A DNA stretch of 61,424 nt from Anaerococcus sp. mt242 (GCF_016798225.1 NZ_JAEUYX010000008.1:1-61424); one strand, 5' to 3'. Shown: positions 1 to 9,401, counted from the first letter of the stretch. Program-made: numbers and translations. The notes: generated from the letters alone by a model not told the origin.

Positions 1-8
1 TTGGCATG

Positions 9-46
9 AAAAAAACCCCTCAATCCATATTCCGGATTTTGGGGTT
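9..46 (-). terminator. Terminator of the PBP gene
   Basis: Read on the minus strand, a GC-containing hairpin (AACCCC arm at 41-46, GGGGTT arm at 14-19, imperfect inner stem with AATCC/GGATT) is followed by a run of T residues at 9-15. It lies 28 bases past the penicillin-binding-protein stop codon and is a standard intrinsic terminator. Confidence 0.8.
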
Positions 47-73
47 CAGCTCAAATTTTCAGCTTGTTTTTTA

Positions 74-3058
74 TTATCTATTATGACCAGGAATGTTTAC
101 TTCATTTGGTATGACTGGTTGTTCCTGACCTTGATTCCTTCTGTTTTCACGATTTGGATTTACTTCCGTATTTGTATTTAAGTTAGTATCATCATTTTCC
201 TTTTGTTTAGGATCATCAGGATCATCTTCTTTTTCTTCGTTTTCTTCTTTATCATCCTCATCTTTAGTGTCTATTTCACTTGGTAGAGGTGGTACATATA
301 TTAGATTTGAATATTCTGTTGGGGCTCTATATTCCCAGTCCCTAGGATATATGTTGTTAAACTCTTTAGGATCATAATTACTTTTTGGATTTAAATATGA
401 AACTTGAGCTCTAGCCCAGCTAGGCGTTACATTTGAAGCCAATAAGTTATTTCTAGTATCTATTGTAACTAATGTATGGACATCGTCTTCTTCAGTTGGT
501 GTATTTTTTGGTCCAAATATTTCTGTTTTAACTGTGCCTCGAGTATCCATATAAGATAATTCTGTTGGAAGTTTACCACTCATTGTATCGACTTCCATTT
601 CTACAATGCTACTTGGTCGTTCAAATTCTCTTATATCATAACCATCAAGAATTTGATTGTTAACAGTATTCCACATTCTGGCAGCTCTTTCAATAGAGTT
701 ACCATTCATTCTTATGCTTTGATCATCAGCACCCATCCAAATACCTACTGTATAATAAGGAGTATATCCTACACACCAGAAGTCTACATAGTCATCAGTA
801 GTTCCCGTTTTTGTAGCAAAATCTGTACCGTTTAGATAGATATTTCCATAGTATTCTCCTGTTGATTGGAGGGCGGAGGTAATTTGATAAGCTGTTTCCT
901 CACTAGTTACTTGGTGTGTAACAACATTATCTTGATCAAAAATAACTTTTCCGCTAGAATCCTCTATTTTTGAAAATGTAAGGGGCTCTTTATATTCACC
1001 TTTGTTTGCAAGTGCTGCATAGGCTGCAGTCATTTCTAGATTTGTAAGACCATGTGTCATAGCTCCTACACCTAGAGCAGCTAGATTTTCATCGTTTGTT
1101 TGATTATTCTCATCTGCACTTACAAAGTTATCATTACCGTCTTCTTTAATTATTCCAAAGTTCTTTAGATACTCTAAACTTGTTGGTATTCCTACTTCAT
1201 TTAGAGTACGTACAGCAATTGTATTTATAGATCTTTCAATTGCTCTTCTAATTGGAACAAGACCTTCATAGTAATCATAAACATTTTTTGGCCAAGCTTC
1301 ATCATCTTTATTCATTATTAGTGGTACGTCATCGACACCAGTGGCTAGGTTAAATCCATTATCCAAAGCTGGAGTATAAGTAGCAATCGGTTTTATGGAT
1401 GAACCAGGCTGACGTGGTATTGCTGATGCTCGATCAAGCAATCTTACCCCGGATTGATCACGACCACCCATGATTGCTTTTATATGTCCTGTTTCTTGGT
1501 CAATTACAACTGAGGATGATTGTGGTTGGATGACTCCATTTAGATCTATATCGTAAAAATCTTTATTTATTGAAAAAGTTTCATCATCATAGTAGGTAAA
1601 TAAATCAGGATTTTTTTCTAAATAGTCTTTTGATATTACTATGTTGTTTTCATCATCTAGTTTAATTTCCTCATTAGAAGAGAATGATATAAATCCAGAT
1701 TTATGTGTACGTAAGTTTTTATTTTCTTCATCTAAAGAATAATAATTTCTAAATATTAGTTTAGTTTGATCTAAATATGCTTTGTTAGTAGATAATACAA
1801 TATTTCCACTTTCATCAAACCAAGCCTCATCATTACGTAATCTAATATCATTATTTTCATTTAATAGATTTGATTTGCTATAGTATAATAAATTACCCTC
1901 ACTATTTACAATATTTCCATAATCATCATACCTTAAATCAAGTAGGGGAGCGGAGTTCCATCCTGAAGTGTCACCCATAAGATATGAAGAAAAATCTGCA
2001 TATATATCTTCAAGTTGTTTTTGCATATCAGGGTCTATTGTAGTGGTTATCTTAAGACCACCATAATAAAGTCTATCCCAAGCTTGATTTTCACTCATGT
2101 TATAGATTTCCATTAGCTTATTTACAACTTGTTTTTGAAGGAGGGAGTTAAAATAACTAGCTATTTCAGTATTTCTTCTCTCAGCTGGTACAATAGATCC
2201 AGCAACATCAAATGCTTTTGCTTCGTCATATTCTTTTTTTGAAATGTAACCATGTTCTAACATCTTATCTAGAACATACATTTCCCTGTCAAAAGGAGCT
2301 TGGTTAAATACTGCTGAGTAACGCTCGCCCTCGATGCTAAATTCTCCCAAAACTCTTTGATCAGTTACTTCACTAGTTTTAATTGCTTTGTACAATGAAT
2401 TTTCTGATGGGGATTGGACTATCCCTGCAAGGGCTGCACATTGAGCAAGATTTAAATCTGAAACATCTTTATCAAAATAAGTTCTAGCAGCTGCCTGGAC
2501 TCCATAAGAGTTTTGCCCCATAAATACACGATTTAAGTAGGCTCCAAGTATTTCATCTTTACTTAGATTTTGCTCGATTTCTAGAGCTAGATAAATTTCT
2601 CTAATTTTTCTTTCGTAAGTTTGATCGTTATTAAGGTAGGTATTACGAGCAAGCTGCTGGGTAATAGTTGAACCACCGCGGACTATGCCGCCTGCCTTAA
2701 AGTTTTCTACTGCAGATCCAAGAATAGATTGTGGGTCAAGTCCAGGGTGATTATAAAATCTTTCATCCTCAACAGCAACAAAAGCATGTTTTAGATATTC
2801 TGGAATTTGGTCATAATCAACAATCTCCCTATATTCATTTGTAGCTATCGAATCTACTTCATTTCCATCTTCATCCACTATAGTAGAGTTTTGGCTCATT
2901 TCATACTTTATAATATCAGCATCAATTTCTGGAGCGGTTTTCATTACTTCAAGTATTGCACCACCACTCATGCCGGCAAAGACAACTCCTATTGACATTA
3001 ATATTAGAAAGAAGATTAAAATAAGCTTAAGCACTATAGAGCTAATCTTTTTAACCAT
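74..3058 (-). CDS. Class A penicillin-binding protein (bifunctional transglycosylase/transpeptidase, PBP1A type)
   Basis: Polymerises lipid II and cross-links peptidoglycan on the outer face of the membrane. The 994-residue protein has a short cytoplasmic start, one membrane anchor at about residues 8-30, and a GT51 domain with EDERFYNHPG at 97-106 and GGSTITQQLARN at 128-139. A long linker at about 340-510 precedes the transpeptidase domain, which has SxxK at 553-556, SIN at 610-612 and KTG at 750-752. A Glu/Asp/Pro/Asn-rich low-complexity tail follows. I chose ATG 3058 because AGGAGG lies just upstream; a longer open frame to 3214 has no ribosome binding site. Oddity: the linker repeats the motif D-[DE]-x-[GN]-N-I-V-x-S three times (about residues 378, 415, 468). 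It is transcribed divergently from hflX. Confidence 0.95.
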   Translation of the reverse strand: MVKKISSIVLKLILIFFLILMSIGVVFAGMSGGAILEVMKTAPEIDADIIKYEMSQNSTIVDEDGNEVDSIATNEYREIVDYDQIPEYLKHAFVAVEDERFYNHPGLDPQSILGSAVENFKAGGIVRGGSTITQQLARNTYLNNDQTYERKIREIYLALEIEQNLSKDEILGAYLNRVFMGQNSYGVQAAARTYFDKDVSDLNLAQCAALAGIVQSPSENSLYKAIKTSEVTDQRVLGEFSIEGERYSAVFNQAPFDREMYVLDKMLEHGYISKKEYDEAKAFDVAGSIVPAERRNTEIASYFNSLLQKQVVNKLMEIYNMSENQAWDRLYYGGLKITTTIDPDMQKQLEDIYADFSSYLMGDTSGWNSAPLLDLRYDDYGNIVNSEGNLLYYSKSNLLNENNDIRLRNDEAWFDESGNIVLSTNKAYLDQTKLIFRNYYSLDEENKNLRTHKSGFISFSSNEEIKLDDENNIVISKDYLEKNPDLFTYYDDETFSINKDFYDIDLNGVIQPQSSSVVIDQETGHIKAIMGGRDQSGVRLLDRASAIPRQPGSSIKPIATYTPALDNGFNLATGVDDVPLIMNKDDEAWPKNVYDYYEGLVPIRRAIERSINTIAVRTLNEVGIPTSLEYLKNFGIIKEDGNDNFVSADENNQTNDENLAALGVGAMTHGLTNLEMTAAYAALANKGEYKEPLTFSKIEDSSGKVIFDQDNVVTHQVTSEETAYQITSALQSTGEYYGNIYLNGTDFATKTGTTDDYVDFWCVGYTPYYTVGIWMGADDQSIRMNGNSIERAARMWNTVNNQILDGYDIREFERPSSIVEMEVDTMSGKLPTELSYMDTRGTVKTEIFGPKNTPTEEDDVHTLVTIDTRNNLLASNVTPSWARAQVSYLNPKSNYDPKEFNNIYPRDWEYRAPTEYSNLIYVPPLPSEIDTKDEDDKEENEEKEDDPDDPKQKENDDTNLNTNTEVNPNRENRRNQGQEQPVIPNEVNIPGHNR

Positions 3059-3146
3059 TCTGCCTCCTAAAATTTTATATCTTAAAATTAAACAGTTATT
3101 TATACATTTTAACATTTTTTTACCATTTGTTCCATAAAGCCTATTC

Positions 3147-3175
3147 TTTATAAATTTTAACATTAAACGTATAAT
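3147..3175 (+). promoter_or_regulatory. Possible hflX promoter
   Basis: A perfect TATAAT lies at 3170-3175, 22 bases before the hflX start, in the 138-base divergent gap between the PBP gene and hflX. The matching -35 (TTTATA) is poor, so only the -10 box is convincing. Confidence 0.4.
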
Positions 3176-3196
3176 CAACTTAAAGAAGGGAAGTTT

Positions 3197-4435
3197 ATGC
3201 AAGAAGTTATACAAGTAAATGTCTTAAAAAGAGACGATGATGAAGAAAACAAAATTTATGAATTAGAATCATTAATCAATACAGCAGGGGCAAATAGTGT
3301 AGCCTATGTAAGCCAAGTAGTAGAAAAGGTAAATCCACGCTATTACATTGGTAAGGGGAAAGTAGCTGAAATTAAAGATTTGGCAGAAAAACTTAATGTT
3401 AAAACAGTTATCCTTGATGTAGAGCTTTCAGCAAGTCAGCTTTATAATCTAGAAGAAGAACTAAAAGTCCATGTTGTAGATTGGACAACTTTAATATTAG
3501 ATATTTTTGCCCTAAGAGCAAATACAAAAGAAAGTCGATTAAAAATCAAATTGGCCCAGCTAAAATATCAATTACCGCGCCTTAACAAATGGTTTTCTTA
3601 TCTATCCCGTCAGGCAGGGGGTATAGGAACAAGAGGACCTGGAGAAACCATGCTTGAGACTGATAGGCGTGCAGTTGTCCGTGATATAAAATCACTTGAG
3701 CGTCAATTAAAAGATATTGAAAAAACAAAGAAAATTAATAGGCAATCTAGGAAAAATATTACAAATATTTCTCTATTAGGTTATACAAATGCAGGAAAAT
3801 CTACTATTTTAAATGGAATGATGCATCTATATGGTCAGGAAAAGTTTGTTTATTCAGATGACTTGTTATTTGCAACACTTGATACATCAACTAGAAGACT
3901 AGATTTTTCTAATACAAAAGTTACTTTAACAGATACGGTTGGTTTTATAGATAATTTATCAGATGAACTTAATGATTCATTCTTAACAACATTGGATGAA
4001 ATAAGATTTGCAGATATGCTATTAATAGTCATTGATTCAAGCCATAACATAGAACATCAAATTCAAGCAATAGAAACGGCAATATCTGATATTGATATGG
4101 CTAAAAAACAAGTCTTATATGTATTTAATAAAATGGATAAGGTAGAAAATGAGTTAGCCATTAAATTATTTAAACGCGATAACGAAAGGATCTATATTTC
4201 TGCTAGGAATGATGAAGATTTAGAACGCCTAAAAGAAAAAATAGTTAGTTTAATAAAAGAAAATTATCAAAATGTAAGTATGCATATTCCATTTGAAAAT
4301 GGTGATATACTTGATTATATGATGACTAATTACGATATTTTAAATACAGAATATGATGAAAAAGGAACAATTATAAATTTTGAAATTTCAAAAGAGGATA
4401 TGAAAAAATATGGGAAATATATCCGAAGCCTATAA
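3197..4435 (+). CDS. GTPase HflX
   Basis: Ribosome-associated GTPase that binds the 50S subunit; known family members split stalled or stress-damaged 70S ribosomes. The 412 residues carry the N-terminal HflX domain with GTRGPGET at 144-151, then the G domain: G1 GYTNAGKST at 195-203, G3 DTVGF, and G4 NKMD. The length is normal. A GAAGGGA ribosome binding site precedes ATG 3197. It heads the run hflX-yigZ-yebC-lgt, with no terminator until 6623, and its end overlaps yigZ by 26 bases, suggesting translational coupling. Confidence 0.95.
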   Translation: MQEVIQVNVLKRDDDEENKIYELESLINTAGANSVAYVSQVVEKVNPRYYIGKGKVAEIKDLAEKLNVKTVILDVELSASQLYNLEEELKVHVVDWTTLILDIFALRANTKESRLKIKLAQLKYQLPRLNKWFSYLSRQAGGIGTRGPGETMLETDRRAVVRDIKSLERQLKDIEKTKKINRQSRKNITNISLLGYTNAGKSTILNGMMHLYGQEKFVYSDDLLFATLDTSTRRLDFSNTKVTLTDTVGFIDNLSDELNDSFLTTLDEIRFADMLLIVIDSSHNIEHQIQAIETAISDIDMAKKQVLYVFNKMDKVENELAIKLFKRDNERIYISARNDEDLERLKEKIVSLIKENYQNVSMHIPFENGDILDYMMTNYDILNTEYDEKGTIINFEISKEDMKKYGKYIRSL

Positions 4436-5045
4436 AACAATTAAAGGCACCATTCAAAGTGAATTTGAAGAAGAAAAATCACGATTCATAACAACAATCT
4501 CCCATGTAGAAAGCGAAGATGAAGCAAATGATTTCATAGCTAAAATCTCAGAAAAATATAAAGATGCCACCCATAATTGTACAGCTTTTATAATTAATGA
4601 AAGACCAGTCATTAAACGATATAATGATAACGGCGAACCGCAAGGATCGGCTGGTCTACCTATGCTTTCAGTTTTAGAAAAGGAAGAACTTACAAATGTA
4701 TGTGCAGTGGTAACTAGATATTTTGGAGGAAAGTTACTTGGAAAAGGTGGCTTAGTTCGTGCCTACGGCAGGGGCGTTAGTGAAACTTTAGAAAATAATA
4801 TTATTTACAAAAGACCGTTTTTTGTAGTAGAATTAATTCATTCTTATGAACTACTGGGTATTATAGAAAATTATATAAATGAAAAAAAATTCCAAATCAT
4901 AGATAAGGAATATACTGATAAGGTAAAAATATCATTATATATAAGAGAAGAAGATTTTGAAAAAACAAAATCTGATTTAATTAATTTGACCAGTAGTAAG
5001 ATTAAAATAACAAATGATAAAGCAGTTATGCTTTTTAGCAAATAG
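4410..5045 (+). CDS. YigZ/YvyE family protein (IMPACT family)
   Basis: Member of the conserved YigZ/IMPACT family; the biochemical role in bacteria is not settled. The 211 residues show the N-terminal UPF0029 domain (DATHNCTAFI near 51-60, then GEPQGSAGLPML near 76-87, then RYFGGKLLGKGGLVRAYG) and the smaller C-terminal DUF1949 ferredoxin-like domain from about 135. It starts inside the end of hflX in another frame, at an ATG preceded by GAGGAT at 4394-4399. Eight bases separate it from yebC. Confidence 0.9.
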   Translation: MGNISEAYKTIKGTIQSEFEEEKSRFITTISHVESEDEANDFIAKISEKYKDATHNCTAFIINERPVIKRYNDNGEPQGSAGLPMLSVLEKEELTNVCAVVTRYFGGKLLGKGGLVRAYGRGVSETLENNIIYKRPFFVVELIHSYELLGIIENYINEKKFQIIDKEYTDKVKISLYIREEDFEKTKSDLINLTSSKIKITNDKAVMLFSK

Positions 5046-5053
5046 GAGGATTT

Positions 5054-5788
5054 ATGTCAGGACATAATAAGTGGAGTAAGATTAAAAATAAAAAAGGAAA
5101 TGAAGATGCTAAAAGAGGTAAAATTTTCACCAAGCACGCTAGAAACATTACAGTAGCTGCAAGACAAGGTGGAGACAATCCAGATTATAATCCAGCATTA
5201 AAGCAAGCGATAGACAAGGCAAAATCAGATAATATGCCAAATGATAATATCGACAGAGCAATTAAAAAAGCATCTGGAGATGGAGCAGGAGATAATTTCT
5301 CAAGAGTTATATATGAGGGATATGGTCCAGGTGGGGTTGCAGTAATTGTAGATTGCCTAACAGATAATGTCCAAAGAACTGCTCCAGACGTTCGTCATGC
5401 CTTTGATAAAAATGGTGGAAACCTCGGAACAGACGGATCAGTTATGTTCATGTTTGATCATAAAGGTGAAATTTTAGTTAACAATGAAGGTAAAGATTTT
5501 GATCAATTTATGATGGATGCACTTGAAGCAGGAGCTGATGATGTATCAGAGGAAGACGAATATTTTGAAGCTTTAACCAGCATAGAAGCATATAACGATG
5601 CAGTAGAAAATCTAAAAAATGCTGGCTACAAAATTGAACGCTCTGATATATCATACATTGCTCAAAATGACATAGAAGTTGATAGTGAGCATCACGCAAA
5701 ACTTGAGAAATTGATTGATACCCTTGAAGATAATGATGATGTTCAAGAAGTATACACAAATTGGGATCAACCTAGTGAGGAAGAATAA
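5054..5788 (+). CDS. YebC/PmpR/TACO1 family protein
   Basis: Long annotated as a transcriptional regulator; more recent work on the family places it on the ribosome, helping translation of proline-rich stretches. The 244 residues begin with the family hallmark SGHNKWSKIKNKK and contain the conserved GYGPGGVAVIV block near residue 90. Length is typical. TAGGAGG lies just before ATG 5054. Its TAA shares one base with the lgt start (TAATG), so the two are probably translationally coupled. Confidence 0.95.
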   Translation: MSGHNKWSKIKNKKGNEDAKRGKIFTKHARNITVAARQGGDNPDYNPALKQAIDKAKSDNMPNDNIDRAIKKASGDGAGDNFSRVIYEGYGPGGVAVIVDCLTDNVQRTAPDVRHAFDKNGGNLGTDGSVMFMFDHKGEILVNNEGKDFDQFMMDALEAGADDVSEEDEYFEALTSIEAYNDAVENLKNAGYKIERSDISYIAQNDIEVDSEHHAKLEKLIDTLEDNDDVQEVYTNWDQPSEEE

Positions 5789-6591
5789 TGGAATTTAACT
5801 TTGATCCGGTAGCTTTTTCTATATTTGGAATAGAGATACGTTGGTATGCAATAATTATAATTGCAGGATTACTTTTAGGAACTCAATTTGCAAAAAAAGA
5901 ATTAATCAGACGTGGTTTTGATGAAGATTTTATATATGATGTATTATTCGTAATAGTTCCTATCGGTATAATAGGAGCTAGGTTGTGGTTTGTATTATTT
6001 AAATGGGATTTCTATTCACAAAATCCTATGCAAATTTTAAATATCCGTGGAGGAGGACTAGCAATCCATGGTGGGATAATATTTGGGTCTTTGGCATTGT
6101 ATTTTTACTGTAAAAAACACCTGGTGCCATTTTTAGATATGACAGATATTTTGACACCATCACTTGCACTCGCTCAAGGTATAGGTCGTTGGGGAAACTT
6201 TATAAATCAAGAGGCCCATGGCGGTCCGACAGATCTTCCTTGGGGAATAATAATTGATGGAGTAAAAGTGCATCCCACTTTTCTCTACGAATCTTTAGGG
6301 GATCTAATTATTTTCTTATTTTTAATAAATGCTATTAAAAAAAATCCTGACAAGGGAAAAATCACAGCATCTTACTTGATAAGTTATGGGATATTAAGAT
6401 TTTTTGTTGAAGGATTAAGAACTGATTCTCTATATTGGGGACCACTCAGAACTGCTCAACTGATTTCAATACTATTCATAGTAATGGGCATAGCTTTATT
6501 TATCTATGCAAATAAGAAAAATCTCCCACCATATTTTAGACCTAAGAACATCAAAAAAGAGAAAGAGCCAAAGATTATTAAATTTCAATAA
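5788..6591 (+). CDS. lgt: Prolipoprotein diacylglyceryl transferase
   Basis: Membrane enzyme that transfers diacylglycerol from phosphatidylglycerol to the lipobox cysteine of prolipoproteins, the first step of lipoprotein maturation. The 267 residues have about seven membrane segments, the GGLAIHGG segment with the conserved His at 94, and the Lgt signature GRWGNFINQEAHG at 133-145. Likely substrates in this window are the lipoproteins at 41708-43567 and 51472-53121. It is the last gene of the hflX run; a terminator follows at 6623. Confidence 0.97.
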   Translation: MEFNFDPVAFSIFGIEIRWYAIIIIAGLLLGTQFAKKELIRRGFDEDFIYDVLFVIVPIGIIGARLWFVLFKWDFYSQNPMQILNIRGGGLAIHGGIIFGSLALYFYCKKHLVPFLDMTDILTPSLALAQGIGRWGNFINQEAHGGPTDLPWGIIIDGVKVHPTFLYESLGDLIIFLFLINAIKKNPDKGKITASYLISYGILRFFVEGLRTDSLYWGPLRTAQLISILFIVMGIALFIYANKKNLPPYFRPKNIKKEKEPKIIKFQ

Positions 6592-6622
6592 GTAAATGTA
6601 AAATTTAAGCAAAATTATAGAC

Positions 6623-6651
6623 AAAATCGGTTAGAAATAACCGATTTTTTT
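6623..6651 (+). terminator. Terminator after lgt
   Basis: An 11-bp perfect stem (AAAATCGGTTA / TAACCGATTTT) with a GAAA loop runs into seven T residues. It separates the hflX-lgt run from the mraZ cluster. Confidence 0.92.
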
Positions 6652-6674
6652 GTTTGATTTTTTATCGTTTATGG

Positions 6675-6715
6675 TATAAAATGATTATAAAGTGGATTAA
6701 AGTGGTGAAAGGTGG
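6675..6715 (+). promoter_or_regulatory. mraZ promoter -10 and three MraZ-type operator boxes
   Basis: TATAAA at 6675-6680 is followed by three direct repeats containing GTGG at 6692, 6702 and 6712, exactly 10 bp apart, the first two as AAAGTGG. MraZ proteins are known to bind tandem TGGG/AAAGTGG-type boxes in front of their own gene. The boxes sit where the transcript would start and end in the mraZ ribosome binding site, consistent with autoregulation. A -35 is not clear. Confidence 0.7.
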
Positions 6716-6722
6716 TAAAAAA

Positions 6723-7136
6723 TTGTTTTTAGGCGAGTTCACTCATAAATTAGATTCTAAAAATAGAATAATGATGCCGAGTGAATTTCGTGATGGATTA
6801 TCAGAAGAATTTTTTATCACAAAGGGACCTGAAAACTCTTTAGTAATTTATACAAAAGAAGAGTTTGAAAGACAAAGTAAGAGACTTGATGAGCTTGTTA
6901 ATGAAAATAAAAAAAATAGGGCCATCAAGAGATTATTTTTCTCATCCACTATCAAAACAAGCCTTGATAAACAAGGCAGGGTTTTGCTAAACAAAAATTT
7001 GAGAGACTATGCCCATATTGAAAGTGAAGCTATGATTATTGGCAACAATTTAACAATTGAAATATGGGATATGAACCAATGGCAAGAATATATAAATGAA
7101 GTCGAGGTGAATTTATCCGACATAATGGATGAATAA
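6723..7136 (+). CDS. mraZ: Transcriptional regulator MraZ
   Basis: DNA-binding protein that controls the division and cell-wall (dcw) cluster it heads. The 137 residues hold two SpoVT/AbrB-like repeats: FLGEFTHKLDSKNRIMMPSEFR at the N terminus (here the key part is HKLDSKNRI) and SLDKQGRVLL in the second half. I place the start at TTG 6723, because MraZ proteins begin right at this FxGE motif and AGGTGG lies just upstream; an ATG at 6654 would add an unsupported extension. The stop is one base before the rsmH start. Confidence 0.92.
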   Translation: MFLGEFTHKLDSKNRIMMPSEFRDGLSEEFFITKGPENSLVIYTKEEFERQSKRLDELVNENKKNRAIKRLFFSSTIKTSLDKQGRVLLNKNLRDYAHIESEAMIIGNNLTIEIWDMNQWQEYINEVEVNLSDIMDE

Positions 7137-7137
7137 T

Positions 7138-8058
7138 ATGGAATTTAAACATATATCAGTACTAGCTGATGAAGTAATAGAAAATTTGAATATAAAACCG
7201 GATGGAATTTATGTAGATCTTACCCTAGGAAAAGGCGGACACAGTAAAAGAATTTTGGAAAATCTATCAGAAAATGGTAGATTAATTGCCCTAGATCAGG
7301 ATAAAGATGCGTTAAATGCCGCAAAAGAGAATCTATCAGACTTTTCAAATGTGTCTTATGTAAAGAGTAATTTTGAAAATATAGATAAGGTCTTAGATGA
7401 TTTAGGAATTAGTAAAATTGATGGTGCTTTGATGGATATAGGTGTCAGCTCGTATCAGATAGATAATGCAGAACGTGGATTTTCATATATGCATGATGGA
7501 CCTTTGGATATGAGAATGGACACAAGCAATGAGTTAACAGCAGAAAAAATCGTAAACGAATACTCTTTGGATGAGCTTCAAAAAATATTTTCCAACTATG
7601 GGGAAGAAAGATTTTCAAGAACCATAGCTAGAAAAATAGTAGAAACTAGAGATGAACAGCGAATTGATACTACTTTTAAGCTAAGAGATTTGATAAATAA
7701 ATCTATTAGGTCAAATGAGGCTCATCCTGAAAAAAGAGTTTTCCAAGCACTAAGGATTGAAGTTAATAGAGAATTAGAAGTTTTAGAAAATACACTCGAT
7801 AAGATTATCGACCATCTAAATGTAGATGGTAGACTATGTGTGATTACATTTCACTCACTTGAAGATCGTATCGTTAAAAATACATTTAAAGAACTGGAAA
7901 AAGATTGCATTTGCCCACCTGGATTACCTGTTTGCGTATGTAATCATAAGGCAAAAATAAAAATAATTAATAAAAAACCAATCATAGCAGGAAAAAAAGA
8001 ACTAAAAGATAACTCTAGGTCAAAAAGTGCTAAACTTAGAGTTTGCCAAAGGATTTAA
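7138..8058 (+). CDS. rsmH: 16S rRNA (cytosine(1402)-N4)-methyltransferase RsmH
   Basis: Methylates N4 of C1402 in the 16S rRNA decoding site using S-adenosylmethionine. The 306 residues carry the SAM motif DLTLGKGGHS near residue 22, and the family blocks DGALMDIGVSS, RGFSY and FHSLEDRIVK. I chose ATG 7138 (MEFKHISVL), the usual RsmH start, over ATG 7129, which would overlap mraZ. Its partner for the same rRNA base, rsmI (2'-O-methylation), is in this window at 40818-41639. Confidence 0.95.
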   Translation: MEFKHISVLADEVIENLNIKPDGIYVDLTLGKGGHSKRILENLSENGRLIALDQDKDALNAAKENLSDFSNVSYVKSNFENIDKVLDDLGISKIDGALMDIGVSSYQIDNAERGFSYMHDGPLDMRMDTSNELTAEKIVNEYSLDELQKIFSNYGEERFSRTIARKIVETRDEQRIDTTFKLRDLINKSIRSNEAHPEKRVFQALRIEVNRELEVLENTLDKIIDHLNVDGRLCVITFHSLEDRIVKNTFKELEKDCICPPGLPVCVCNHKAKIKIINKKPIIAGKKELKDNSRSKSAKLRVCQRI

Positions 8059-8059
8059 T

Positions 8060-8449
8060 ATGGCTGAGAGAATTGAAAGGCAAAAGATTGCCCAAAATAA
8101 AAATCACAATAGAATAAGGCTTAAGGTTAAGGAAGATCCTAAAAGAAGAAAGAAGAATATCAAAGTCCAAAGAAAAAAGGACAGGAGATTCAAGTTAGTA
8201 ATTAGTTTTCTAACTCTTGCAGTAATTCTTACACTCGGGTTTTTCACTTTCACAACTAGAAATGAGCTGATTGCAAAACGTAACGAATACAAGGAACTAT
8301 CAAGCGATGCAATTAGCAAAGAATTAAAAAGAGATAGATTAAAAGCAAAACTAGAAAATACAGTGGACTTAAACCGCATTCAAAGGTATGCTTTAGAGGA
8401 ACTAGGAATGGGGTACGAGAAAAACGGAGCAGAAAGAATAGATAACTAA
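8060..8449 (+). CDS. ftsL: FtsL-like division protein
   Basis: Small bitopic membrane protein of the divisome. The 129 residues have a very basic cytoplasmic part (about 1-45), one membrane segment at about 46-65 and a coiled-coil-prone outer part ending in the LGMGY type of element usual for FtsL/DivIC proteins. Identification rests on topology and position between rsmH and mraY, because the family is poorly conserved. The start is ATG 8060, one base after the rsmH stop, with AAAGGA upstream; an upstream ATG at 8027 lies inside rsmH. Confidence 0.8.
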   Translation: MAERIERQKIAQNKNHNRIRLKVKEDPKRRKKNIKVQRKKDRRFKLVISFLTLAVILTLGFFTFTTRNELIAKRNEYKELSSDAISKELKRDRLKAKLENTVDLNRIQRYALEELGMGYEKNGAERIDN

Positions 8450-8450
8450 T

Positions 8451-9401
8451 ATGGATCGAATATTTAAAATAATTATTGCAAGTATAATTTCAACAATAGT
8501 CTTAGGATATGCAATTTTGCCAATCTTAAAAAATATGAAGATTGGTCAAAATATCAGAAAAGAAGGACCAAAAAGTCATTATCAAAAAGCTGGAACCCCT
8601 ACAATGGGGGGCATTATCTTTTTAATAGCTTCATTTTTAATGACTCTAATTTTTGTTCCCTTTAATATGAACACAGCAATCCTCCTTCTAGCAACAGTAG
8701 GTTATGGTGCTATCGGATTTATTGATGATTTTAGAAAATTGGTACTAAAACAATCAGAGGGGCTTAAACCTAAAGAAAAGATAGTTTTACAATTTGGGCT
8801 TGCAATACTTATAACAATATTAGCTTTTATAAATGATAAAGAAAGTGTTACAACTTTAACAATACCATTTTCAAATTATAGCTTGCCAGTAAGTATTTTA
8901 GGTTTTCCTATATTGGTTTTTATAATAGTTGGAACTACTAATGCAGTAAATCTTACCGATGGGCTAGATGGACTTGCGACAAGTGTATCGCTTCCAGTAT
9001 TTATTTGCTTATTCTTACTAGCAACTACTGATACAACTAGGATGTTTTCAGTAATTCTATTTGGATGTTTACTAGGATTTTTATACTTTAATTCCTATCC
9101 AGCCTCTGTATTTATGGGAGATACTGGATCAATGGCAATTGGTGGAGCCATAGTTGCTCTTGCAATTATAGAAAAAATGTCAATTTATCTAGTGATTTTT
9201 GGTGGAGTTTATGTTTTGGAAACTTTATCAGTTATTATCCAAGTATTATCTTATAGACATCGCAACAAAAAAAGAGTATTCTTAATGACTCCAATTCACC
9301 ATCATTTTGAATTAAAGGGTTATAAAGAACCTCAAATTGTATCAGCATTTAGCATTGTTTCAGTTTTATTGTGTTTAGTAACATTGGTGGCAGTATTATG
9401 A
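8451..9401 (+). CDS. mraY: Phospho-N-acetylmuramoyl-pentapeptide transferase MraY
   Basis: Integral membrane enzyme that makes lipid I from UDP-MurNAc-pentapeptide and undecaprenyl phosphate. The 316 residues contain the MraY blocks GTPTMGGI near 50, FIDDF near 92, NLTDGLDGLA near 166, FMGDTGSMAIGG near 222 and the HHHFEL element near 280, with about ten membrane segments. The stop codon overlaps the murD start (ATGA). In many Bacillota pbpB, murE or murF lie just before mraY; here ftsL is followed directly by mraY. Confidence 0.97.
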   Translation: MDRIFKIIIASIISTIVLGYAILPILKNMKIGQNIRKEGPKSHYQKAGTPTMGGIIFLIASFLMTLIFVPFNMNTAILLLATVGYGAIGFIDDFRKLVLKQSEGLKPKEKIVLQFGLAILITILAFINDKESVTTLTIPFSNYSLPVSILGFPILVFIIVGTTNAVNLTDGLDGLATSVSLPVFICLFLLATTDTTRMFSVILFGCLLGFLYFNSYPASVFMGDTGSMAIGGAIVALAIIEKMSIYLVIFGGVYVLETLSVIIQVLSYRHRNKKRVFLMTPIHHHFELKGYKEPQIVSAFSIVSVLLCLVTLVAVL

